Positions 16,657 through 22,947 of a stretch of DNA of 24,021 nucleotides are shown piece after piece. This DNA comes from a virus, in IMG/VR virus record IMGVR_UViG_3300010885_010416, positions 1 to 24,021 of that record; one strand, 5' to 3'. The position numbers and the translations under genes are program-made. Every line of letters starts with the position of its first letter. Position 1 is the stretch's first letter. The notes below the pieces were generated by a model. It was not told the origin of the DNA, made no database searches, and saw only the letters and a list, made by a program, of their open reading frames with translations.

Positions 16657-18447
16657 CTAATCCAACAAAGCCGTCTCCGAATTGCTGAGTGCGCCGCTCA
16701 ATGACTTGAAAGAGTTTGGCGGCTTCCTGAATCCTGCTTCCGTCGAATCGTTCGGTGGTTCCATTGCCACCATCCCCAAACGCTGACGGGCGCAGTCCAG
16801 TGCAAGGAAGGCGGCATCTGCTAAGTCGGGCGACCTTCCGAAGCGGGACTTGAACTCTGGCTTTGATTCGATCTTCACTTTTAGTGAGCCAGTCTTGACT
16901 AGTTCGTAGTTCCTGCTTGTGATTTCCTGTGCCAGATCGGCGGAGATTCCGAATAACTGCTTCGTCCGCATGAGTTCCTTACCCACGAACCACAATTCAG
17001 ATACACGGTTCACGTAGAGTTCCTCGCCAGTAAGCTTGCTGTTCGCGCTGACACGCTTGTCAGAGGGCTTGCCGCCGAAACTGACACGGAATATCGATGG
17101 CGACCACTCGCCTGCCAGAACGTCACAGAAGGGTGCGCCTGCGCCCGTAGCATCGACTGCAAGATTCTCAGGCAAGATGTTCCTACGCTGGCAGTGCTCC
17201 TTGACTTGCCTCACAATCTGGTACGTTCGCGGAATCGCCTTGTTCGTCGCGTCGTCGTTCAGTAGGATCGCCTCTCCGAATTCAAAGACGTAATGCCCCG
17301 TCGTGTCGTAGCCTACTGTAGCAGTATACAGGATCGTCCTATCTCCTCCGTTCGTAAACGCAGGATCGAGTCCCGCAACAATCGTCGGCTTGCCAGCCCA
17401 TTCGACTTTGTTCATTGCCTTGCTGGAAGTCAGCTCAACTTCGCTGTAAATCCCTTGCGTCTCGTCGCTATCAAAGAAGATTGCGCGAATCATCCGCAAG
17501 TAGCCTCTGGACTCCGCGCCCAACAAAGCCCTGTCCTCAATCAGCTTTTCCTCTGTGGGGAGCCAAGGATACAGGACTTCTCCAGCCAGAATGTTGGGAG
17601 AACGCTCGCCGTCCAGCCGTAAGTAGAAGCCACCCCACTTCGTTTTCCAGTTATCTGCCGTATTAGTATCTACAGAGTCCCATCCGCGAAGTGGCTCAGA
17701 CCAGATTCCGAAAGCGTCGAAGCGACTATTCGGGTTGCTCATACCGATCATCTGGAACTCTGGATTCTTTGACAAGTTGGTAAGACCCGCATTTAGAATT
17801 GCTTCCGAAATTTCAGAAAGCTCGTCTCCGATTACGATGACCCGTTTCTGCTTGATACCGATGAACTTGCCAACTGCTTCCCGTGTCTTGCTCTTTTCAG
17901 CCGCAATCAGGGACAGTCCAGCCCGTTCGATCAAATCGCCGTTCTCATTGATGTACGCTACGTTTCCAATTGAATCCCGAATCTTGCACGGTGCGTTGGG
18001 AATCACTGTCAGTAAGCTGATTACGGAACCCCAAATCCGTTTACGGGCTTCACGTAACGTCGTAGAGGTCATCAGGACGAGCGTGTCTTTTGGCTGAGAT
18101 AGCCAGTTGATGATTGCCCACGCTGCCATTGTGTGGGATTTTCCGCTTGATGCCGATCCTCCGATTGCCAGATACTTGTTGCCAATAGCGGCACGCACCA
18201 TTTCTTCAGCCCACGGATGGCGTACCATCAATTTTTCTGGAAGATCCTCGTTGTTCCAAAGCTCATCACAGCAACGCCAGAAGTAAAACTCCTTTGCCCT
18301 ACTGTTCGTATGATTAGCAAATCCGTAGAGCAAAGCAGTCAAAAGACTCGTCGGAGGGATCAACAAACCGCCAATATCCATCTTCCTTGTTGTCGGGTCA
18401 ATACGTGGCTCCAGCAACTTTTTTGTTTTTTCTGACGAAACACTCAT
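16657..18447 (-). CDS. terL: Terminase large subunit (packaging ATPase and nuclease)
   Basis: The protein powers DNA entry into the prohead and cuts the concatemer. Numbered from the ATG at 18447 (596 residues), the ATPase P-loop GSASSGKS is at 97-104 and the Walker B VIVIGDE ends with Asp208-Glu209. The RNase H-fold nuclease carries Asp361 in GLDPAF, Asp432 in AVDATGAG and Asp544 in DLADAAF, the three acidic residues expected to hold metals. Length is normal for the family. An in-frame GTG at 18462 would add five residues, but the predicted transcription start (near 18458) lies inside that extension, so the ATG is preferred. It is divergent from the candidate small subunit, and no portal or capsid gene follows it on this strand. 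Confidence 0.95.
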   Translation of the reverse strand: MSVSSEKTKKLLEPRIDPTTRKMDIGGLLIPPTSLLTALLYGFANHTNSRAKEFYFWRCCDELWNNEDLPEKLMVRHPWAEEMVRAAIGNKYLAIGGSASSGKSHTMAAWAIINWLSQPKDTLVLMTSTTLREARKRIWGSVISLLTVIPNAPCKIRDSIGNVAYINENGDLIERAGLSLIAAEKSKTREAVGKFIGIKQKRVIVIGDELSEISEAILNAGLTNLSKNPEFQMIGMSNPNSRFDAFGIWSEPLRGWDSVDTNTADNWKTKWGGFYLRLDGERSPNILAGEVLYPWLPTEEKLIEDRALLGAESRGYLRMIRAIFFDSDETQGIYSEVELTSSKAMNKVEWAGKPTIVAGLDPAFTNGGDRTILYTATVGYDTTGHYVFEFGEAILLNDDATNKAIPRTYQIVRQVKEHCQRRNILPENLAVDATGAGAPFCDVLAGEWSPSIFRVSFGGKPSDKRVSANSKLTGEELYVNRVSELWFVGKELMRTKQLFGISADLAQEITSRNYELVKTGSLKVKIESKPEFKSRFGRSPDLADAAFLALDCARQRLGMVAMEPPNDSTEAGFRKPPNSFKSLSGALSNSETALLD

Positions 18448-18454
18448 TTTTTTC

Positions 18455-18483
18455 TTGCCCACTTACCTTATTTCATTTAAACA
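18455..18483 (+). promoter_or_regulatory. Possible divergent promoter for the plus-strand operon
   Basis: TTGCCC (18455-18460), 17 bp, then TAAACA (18478-18483), behind a run of seven T. It would start about 9 bases before the ATG at 18499. Neither box is close to consensus. It overlaps the terminase promoter on the other strand, so the two would compete. Confidence 0.2.
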
Positions 18484-18492
18484 TCTTGTCAA
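18465..18492 (-). promoter_or_regulatory. Promoter for the large terminase gene
   Basis: On the minus strand TTGACA (18492-18487) is followed by 16 bp and TAAGGT (18470-18465). The predicted start of transcription near 18458 leaves a leader of about 11 bases before the ATG at 18447. The -35 box shares GTTGACAA with the giant-gene operon promoter. The -10 is weak. Confidence 0.45.
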
Positions 18493-18498
18493 CAACTA

Positions 18499-19101
18499 AT
18501 GGACGAAGAACAAGATATGGATAATCCGCTCTTAACAAGAGCGTTGGAGATGTACGCGAAGGACTACAAAATCAAAACCATTGCAAAAGAACTCAATGTC
18601 CATGCAGGAACGATTCGTCGTTGGTTCAAGAAGATCGGGATTCCCGCGAGGAAAAACGGTTTTGCACAACCTAAAAAGGTTCTTCCAGTTGATATTCCGC
18701 TTGATCCTCTTGCTGACGATCTGGAAGAAAACCTCGATAACTTCACGGATCAAGCTATACGGGTGGCAAAGCACGAAGCCCGAATAGCGGAAGACAGTGC
18801 CTTGATCGAGATCGCTGAATCGCAGTCAACGCCAGCAGATAAGTACCAGCACTACATTGCTGCTGCTGGAATCAAGCTCCTGCGCGACTCAATGAAGAAC
18901 CTTAAAGGTCCAAAGACTGTGCGGGAACTCAGCGAACTTGACCAGTTGATCCGACGTAATTTGGGTCTGAACTCAAAGAGTGGCGGCGGTCAAAGTAAAA
19001 TGCACATTGACATTTCAATTCTCAATAATACAAAAGCTGATCGTGGAGACGGCAGCGTCAAAAAAATGAAACAGACCATCATCGATATTGAACCAGAATA
19101 A
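18499..19101 (+). CDS. Probable terminase small subunit with N-terminal HTH
   Basis: 200 residues. Residues 10-50 form a clear helix-turn-helix (AKDYKIKTIAKELNVHAGTIRRWFKKIG), which in small terminases recognises the packaging site. Residues 90-160 are helical and suit oligomerisation into the small-subunit ring. The tail is polar. Position next to, and divergent from, the large subunit supports the call; the divergent arrangement itself is unusual. A plain regulator of the Terminase_5/HTH_23 kind is the main alternative. The start at 18499 is the first ATG in the frame; an ATG at 18517 would remove six residues. The next gene begins one base after its stop. Confidence 0.6.
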   Translation: MDEEQDMDNPLLTRALEMYAKDYKIKTIAKELNVHAGTIRRWFKKIGIPARKNGFAQPKKVLPVDIPLDPLADDLEENLDNFTDQAIRVAKHEARIAEDSALIEIAESQSTPADKYQHYIAAAGIKLLRDSMKNLKGPKTVRELSELDQLIRRNLGLNSKSGGGQSKMHIDISILNNTKADRGDGSVKKMKQTIIDIEPE

Positions 19102-19102
19102 T

Positions 19103-19345
19103 ATGTTTAAGAACAAAATTGCAGAACTAAATGCTAGAGCCTTAGTTAGGAAAGAACTTCCAGACGGAGATTTTACCTTTGAAATTAAAACCTTAGCGGG
19201 AATCTTTTACCGTGTGTTCCCGTACAATGGGCGCGAAGTTTGTTATCTCGAATCACTGAGTAAAGGAACAACGATGTTTGCTCCTGAATCAGGAGACGGG
19301 CTTCTTGTACGGGCAGATGTAATCAATTACGTTTCAGAGAACTGA
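19103..19345 (+). CDS. Small hypothetical protein, 80 residues
   Basis: Unrecognised. The ATG at 19103 is one base after the upstream stop (TAATATG). An in-frame TTG at 19088 would overlap the previous gene and is rejected. The product opens with a helix (NKIAELNARALVRKEL), then beta strands (FTFEIKTLAGIFYRVFPYNG) and ends VINYVSEN. Its stop overlaps the next start by one base (TGATG), so it is almost certainly co-translated with its neighbours. Confidence 0.7.
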   Translation: MFKNKIAELNARALVRKELPDGDFTFEIKTLAGIFYRVFPYNGREVCYLESLSKGTTMFAPESGDGLLVRADVINYVSEN

Positions 19346-19650
19346 TGTATCACAAATTCAATCAAGAGAATAAGGATCTGATCTTAAAGCTTTCCGCAGA
19401 AGAGTTCAGCTGCACAGTAGATGGTATCCTCGCAGTTGACAGATCAAACCGTCCGTCAAATGCAAGACACGTTTCGATGGCAATCATGAAAGCATTGCTT
19501 AAATGTACTCTCACAGAAGTAGCTGCGGTATTTGGCAAGCACTACACTACTGTGATACACGCGAAGAAGCGTGTTGATGAAGACATGCAATTAAAGAACT
19601 CTGCTTTAGTCGTCATTAGAAAATTTAAAGAGCAGATAACTGAAGAATGA
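19345..19650 (+). CDS. DnaA domain IV-like DNA-binding protein
   Basis: 101 residues. Residues 38-77 match the DnaA C-terminal helix-turn-helix: an RHVSMAIMKALLKCTLTEVA helix pair, FGKHYTTVIHAKKRV at 63-77, close to the DnaA signature in which H/YTTV contacts the DnaA box. No AAA+ domain is present. Phage proteins of this shape may bind DnaA-box-like sites as regulators or replication accessories. It sits between the 80-residue gene (1-base overlap) and the resolvase (ATGA overlap). It is the second such protein in the window; the first, at 3225-3587, has a more degraded signature. Confidence 0.75.
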   Translation: MYHKFNQENKDLILKLSAEEFSCTVDGILAVDRSNRPSNARHVSMAIMKALLKCTLTEVAAVFGKHYTTVIHAKKRVDEDMQLKNSALVVIRKFKEQITEE

Positions 19651-20126
19651 TCGTAGGCATCGACAATGGACTCGACGGCGGATTATGTGCGATCTCAAAG
19701 CACGACGGATCGATCATCGACAAGTTAGCGATGCCAACTTTCCAACGCGCTGGAAAGCGTGAAGTAGATTCAAAGGCGATCTACAACTGGATCTGCGACC
19801 TGAATACTGAATCCTTGATCGCGATTGAGGAGCCGTTGAAACACGCGAAGTCTTCGCAAGCTATGCGCTCGATGGGCATTTCGTTCGGGAAGATCATGGG
19901 GGTGTGTGAGTCCCGCGATCTCAAAGTCAAGCCGATTCAAGTACTGGACTGGCAGAAGAAGATGTTGGGCAAAGTGCCAAAGTCCCAAACAAAAGTTTTC
20001 GCTTTGCGGAAAGCAAACGAACTCGCGCCCGACGAAGACTGGCGCAAGAACGAACGATGCACTGTTCCACATGACGGAATCATCGACGCCTTTTTGATCG
20101 CAAGATTCGTGCTAGAAAATTCTTGA
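19647..20126 (+). CDS. RuvC-type Holliday junction resolvase-like nuclease
   Basis: 159 residues with an RNase H fold. The acidic residues expected of RuvC-like nucleases are in place: Asp6 in IVGIDNG, Glu61 or Glu62 in AIEEP, and Asp143/Asp147 in HDGIIDA. Length is close to bacterial RuvC (about 170). It would cut branched DNA such as Holliday junctions, possibly to clear branches before packaging, which fits its placement between packaging and helicase genes. It overlaps the previous gene by ATGA and ends 48 bp before the helicase ATG. Confidence 0.85.
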   Translation: MIVGIDNGLDGGLCAISKHDGSIIDKLAMPTFQRAGKREVDSKAIYNWICDLNTESLIAIEEPLKHAKSSQAMRSMGISFGKIMGVCESRDLKVKPIQVLDWQKKMLGKVPKSQTKVFALRKANELAPDEDWRKNERCTVPHDGIIDAFLIARFVLENS

Positions 20127-20135
20127 ATTTTTTTC

Positions 20136-20164
20136 TTGTGGTTCTGGCGCGAATGAAGTAAGAG
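20136..20164 (+). promoter_or_regulatory. Possible promoter ahead of the helicase
   Basis: TTGTGG (20136-20141), 17 bp and TAAGAG (20159-20164) lie behind a T-run. The predicted start would leave a leader of only a few bases before the ATG at 20175. Boxes are poor matches, so this is tentative. Confidence 0.2.
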
Positions 20165-20174
20165 CTTGTTCCGA

Positions 20175-21470
20175 ATGAAAACACTATTCCCAAAACAAAA
20201 AGAAGCCAAAGAGTTTTTCCAAGAGCGTATCCGCTGCGGCGGCAGCACGCTCGACAGTTCAAGCGTAGGCACTGGCAAGACTGTCGTAGCTGTCCATCTG
20301 GTGAAAGATCTTGACCGCCCGTTCGCCGTGATCTGTCCAAAGGCCGTTGTTCCCTCATGGGAGCGCGAATGCGAAGCGCACGGCGTGAAGCCATTGTTCG
20401 TCCTGAACTACGAGAAACTTCGCGGAGGCAAGACGAAGTGGATGGCAAAGGCTGGAAAGAAGATCATGCGTTGGTCTTTGCCAGAAGGCACTGTCGTACT
20501 CGTAGACGAGATCCACAAAGCCAAAGGACCGTACACGCTTAACGCGCAGCTTGTCGTGTCTCTCGTACAGCAGGGATATGCGGTACATGGAATGTCTGCC
20601 ACTGCCGCTGAAGACCCTACGGAGATGCGTCCGTTGGGATATGCGCTGGAACTGCACTCGCTCAACAAGCCAGAAGGAAATCTAAAGAGTTGGTTCTCAT
20701 GGATGATGATGAATGGATGCTATCAAGATACGTGGGGTAGTTGGAAGTTGAGCAATAAACAAAAGCTTGTCGAACTGAATAAGCAGATTTACGGAGTCAG
20801 CGGACACAAGCTCACGCCAAAAGACTTTCCTGATTCCTTCCGCGAGAATCGTGTGTTCGTAGAGCCGACGCAGTTCTCCGACTGGAAGAAGATTGATAAG
20901 GCTTACACCGATTTGGGCATCACGCCAGCGATCATCGAAGAGTTTATCGAGTTGGGCAGCGTATCAAATAGCGAACACGTACTCGTCAACATCCTCAAAG
21001 CTCGCCAGCTTGCCGAATCGTTTAAGGCTCCCGATCTTGCGGAGATCGCTGAAGAATACGTCAACGGCGGGAACAGCGTCGTGATCTTTGTGAACTTCTC
21101 CGACACAGTAGACGCGCTCTGCTCTAAGCTCCGTTGCCGTAAGATTGACGGTCGGCAAACAGCAGCAGAACGCCAGCTTGCTATCGACCGCTTTCAGGCT
21201 GACGATGATCATTGTCTTGTCGTCAATATCGCCGCTGGAGGCACTGGCTTGTCACTGCACGATGTCAACGGAAACCGTCCACGCATCTCGTTGATCTCGC
21301 CGACATTCAACGCAAAGGACTACTTGCAAGTATTGGGCCGAATCCATCGCAACGGAGCGAAGACAGATGCACTACAGAAAGTGCTAGTCGCCGCTGGTTC
21401 CATCGAAGAAACAGTCATGAAGGCGATCAACGCGAAGACTGCCAATATGCAAGCCCTACATGGATCATGA
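20175..21470 (+). CDS. Superfamily 2 (SNF2-like) DNA helicase/ATPase
   Basis: 431 residues from the ATG at 20175; an in-frame TTG at 20166 is less likely. Motif I is SSVGTGKT with Lys35; motif II is DEIH at 111-114; motif III is SAT at 141-143; motif VI is QVLGRIHRNG with Gln385, Arg389 and Arg392. Motif V is NIAAGGTGLSL. This is a complete two-domain SF2 core with SNF2-type motif VI, compact in size like phage helicases. It probably remodels or unwinds DNA in replication or recombination, next to the RuvC-like gene. The 3' end overlaps a 31-codon ORF by ATGA. Confidence 0.9.
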   Translation: MKTLFPKQKEAKEFFQERIRCGGSTLDSSSVGTGKTVVAVHLVKDLDRPFAVICPKAVVPSWERECEAHGVKPLFVLNYEKLRGGKTKWMAKAGKKIMRWSLPEGTVVLVDEIHKAKGPYTLNAQLVVSLVQQGYAVHGMSATAAEDPTEMRPLGYALELHSLNKPEGNLKSWFSWMMMNGCYQDTWGSWKLSNKQKLVELNKQIYGVSGHKLTPKDFPDSFRENRVFVEPTQFSDWKKIDKAYTDLGITPAIIEEFIELGSVSNSEHVLVNILKARQLAESFKAPDLAEIAEEYVNGGNSVVIFVNFSDTVDALCSKLRCRKIDGRQTAAERQLAIDRFQADDDHCLVVNIAAGGTGLSLHDVNGNRPRISLISPTFNAKDYLQVLGRIHRNGAKTDALQKVLVAAGSIEETVMKAINAKTANMQALHGS

Positions 21471-21562
21471 AAATAAAATCACGAATTATGAAAATTTTTC
21501 TTGCCGCCGTAATTTTGCGGTATACTGTCAGGGAAATTCTTAACACGTACTTAACAAAATGA
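21467..21562 (+). CDS. Micropeptide of 31 residues, possible membrane-active
   Basis: A short frame between the helicase and the 70-residue gene overlaps both by ATGA (21467-21470 and 21559-21562), the coupling pattern used elsewhere in this window. The product MKIKSRIMKIFLAAVILRY has a basic start followed by a hydrophobic stretch about ten residues long, then a polar tail. It could be a short membrane or holin-like peptide, or chance. A -10-like TATACT for the next gene lies inside it. Confidence 0.4.
   Translation: MKIKSRIMKIFLAAVILRYTVREILNTYLTK
21521..21526 (+). promoter_or_regulatory. TATACT -10 box, possible internal promoter
   Basis: TATACT matches five of six -10 bases, 32 bp before the ATG at 21559. 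No good -35 lies 16-18 bp upstream (TTCTTG or TTTCTT), although a T-run does. It would separate the small-gene tail from the helicase. Confidence 0.25.
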
Positions 21563-21771
21563 GCTTTGGAACTGGAGCAGGAAAAGGGGATTTGCCACGC
21601 GCCGTAAAGGGCGAAGCATTCCGTGCCGCATACGACAGCATCAAGAAACCTGAATCGTTGGACTTGCTTCTGGCACAGTTCGATGATGCTATGAACAATA
21701 GAAACTCTGCGCTTGTTGAAGAGCTGCACGCGCAAATTAAAGCCCATCCTTATTACAGAGGAAAACCGTAA
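21559..21771 (+). CDS. Small phage protein, 70 residues (GKGDxPR N-terminus)
   Basis: The N-terminus MSFGTGAGKGDLPRAV is a Gly-rich basic segment of a type often seen at the start of small uncharacterised phage proteins. Residues 20-62 are helical (AFRAAYDSIKKPESLDLLLAQFDDA) and the end is HPYYRGKP. The function is unknown. The leader GTACTTAACAAA has no Shine-Dalgarno. Confidence 0.7.
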   Translation: MSFGTGAGKGDLPRAVKGEAFRAAYDSIKKPESLDLLLAQFDDAMNNRNSALVEELHAQIKAHPYYRGKP

Positions 21772-21782
21772 ACTAAACAGCG

Positions 21783-21836
21783 GTGGACTTGATCGAAGTC
21801 GCCCTGACCGATAAACAGGGAAACGTGCGTCGCTAA
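21783..21836 (+). CDS. Possible 17-residue micro-ORF (GTG start)
   Basis: A GTG-initiated frame reads MDLIEVALTDKQGNVRR and stops. Its TDKQGNVRR ending resembles the YDENGRLRLSR ending of the following micro-ORF, which is the main reason to list it. No ribosome-binding site is seen. Confidence 0.2.
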   Translation: MDLIEVALTDKQGNVRR

Positions 21837-21857
21837 CCGCACTCGCTGACCAATTTT

Positions 21858-21914
21858 ATGAGAGAACAATACTACTACTACGACGAAAACGGAAGACTTA
21901 GACTAAGCCGCTAA
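21858..21914 (+). CDS. 18-residue micro-ORF
   Basis: ATG-initiated, reading MREQYYYYDENGRLRLSR. Four consecutive tyrosines followed by a DENGRL beta-turn are unusual and the frame fills the gap between two genes. The stop lies 11 bp before the next ATG. It may be a real micropeptide or a leader ORF for the following gene. Confidence 0.35.
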   Translation: MREQYYYYDENGRLRLSR

Positions 21915-21925
21915 ACAAAAACACT

Positions 21926-22162
21926 ATGGATACTACAAACATACCGAAGACGCTACCAATTAAATGCTCCGCTGACGACTACGAAGCTATTATTGGTTGG
22001 ATGTCTAAGCAACCACGACATGAACTTGACGGGTGTGTAAACAGTACGGTTCGTTGGTCTTACTATATTTGCGATGAAGGGATCTTCTCAACTATTAAAG
22101 TAACGGATAACGGAACAAAAGAAGTCTTTGCCGTCCCTTTAGGTGATCCTGAGAACTGGTAA
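21926..22162 (+). CDS. Small hypothetical protein, 78 residues
   Basis: Unrecognised. The start follows AAACAAAAACACT, typical of this window. Residues 10-30 include a helix (SADDYEAIIGWMSKQ) and the rest reads as a beta-rich domain (TVRWSYYICDEGIFSTIKVTD, then KEVFAVPL). It is probably a soluble small domain. The next gene starts 15 bp downstream. Confidence 0.7.
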   Translation: MDTTNIPKTLPIKCSADDYEAIIGWMSKQPRHELDGCVNSTVRWSYYICDEGIFSTIKVTDNGTKEVFAVPLGDPENW

Positions 22163-22177
22163 TAAACAAAAACTACA

Positions 22178-22294
22178 ATGAAAGAAGTAATAACCTTTGG
22201 CCTAATCTGGATCTTCGCTGCATTGGTTACGGCTACTCTATGGCACGCAGCAGTTGGAGGAAACGATGACGATAACTACCCACCAAAATTATGA
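22178..22294 (+). CDS. Small membrane protein, 38 residues
   Basis: This short gene is supported by its leader (AAACAAAAACTACA), a single hydrophobic segment of about 20 residues (FGLIWIFAALVTATLWHAAV) and a 4-base ATGA overlap with the ligase-like gene. The tail is short and acidic (GGNDDDNYPPKL). One membrane helix with a cytosolic or periplasmic tail is likely; a role in lysis or membrane targeting cannot be shown. Confidence 0.6.
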   Translation: MKEVITFGLIWIFAALVTATLWHAAVGGNDDDNYPPKL

Positions 22295-22947
22295 ACACAC
22301 TAGAATTCAAACCATTCCCGAAAATGGCTCGCCTTCGCCGCGACTGCCTCATCACTGAAAAAATCGACGGCACAAACGCCAGCATTTACATTGGCCCTTA
22401 CATTTCTGGAGATGCACAGTGCATTGGAATCCAGTACACAGAAAATGTTCCTTTGGGAATGTGGGTTGGTAGCCGCAACCGTTGGATTACCTTAGCAGAC
22501 GACAACTTTGGTTTTGCTAGATGGGCATACGACCATACGTCAGAACTATTCGGCTTAGGCGAAGGCCACCATTTTGGAGAATGGTGGGGCAGCGGCATTC
22601 AACGCGGCTACGGGTTTAAGAACGGCGAGCGTTTCTTCAGCCTTTTCAATGCAGCCCGTTGGGTTGAGCATGACCAACCAACATATCGAATTGAGCAGGA
22701 TAATCCCAAAGCAATGCCAAAATTTACGGAAAACGCGCCAGCTTGCTGCAAAGTGGTTCCTGTACTGTATGATGGAATATTCAGCACTCTTACCGCAAGA
22801 GGTGAATTAAACCGACTTGCGTTTTGGGGTAGCATAGCCTCACCAGAATACATGAATCCTGAAGGAATCGTGGTATACCACAAAGCTGCTCGCGTTGGAT
22901 TTAAGATGACAATTGATGACGACGATAAACCGAAAGGCAAACAATGA
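22291..22947 (+). CDS. RNA ligase-like covalent nucleotidyltransferase
   Basis: 218 residues. Motif I is EKIDGTNA with the presumed AMP-accepting Lys24; motif III-like is GEWWGSGIQRGYG at 96-108; motif IV is EGIVV at 191-195; motif V is GFKMT with Lys205. This matches the adenylation core of the RNA_ligase (PF09414-type) family. The protein ends soon after motif V, so no C-terminal ligase-specific domain is present. It could repair RNA cut by host defence nucleases or join another substrate; the sequence does not tell which. ATGA overlaps link it to the genes on both sides. Confidence 0.8.
   Translation: MNTLEFKPFPKMARLRRDCLITEKIDGTNASIYIGPYISGDAQCIGIQYTENVPLGMWVGSRNRWITLADDNFGFARWAYDHTSELFGLGEGHHFGEWWGSGIQRGYGFKNGERFFSLFNAARWVEHDQPTYRIEQDNPKAMPKFTENAPACCKVVPVLYDGIFSTLTARGELNRLAFWGSIASPEYMNPEGIVVYHKAARVGFKMTIDDDDKPKGKQ

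Noticed and set aside
18448-18462. GTG start for the large terminase
   Set aside because: The predicted promoter's start point lies inside the extension, and the extension is only Gly and Lys codons.
19937-20448. Minus-strand frames across the resolvase and helicase start
   Set aside because: Both plus-strand genes have full catalytic motif sets; the reverse frames have none.
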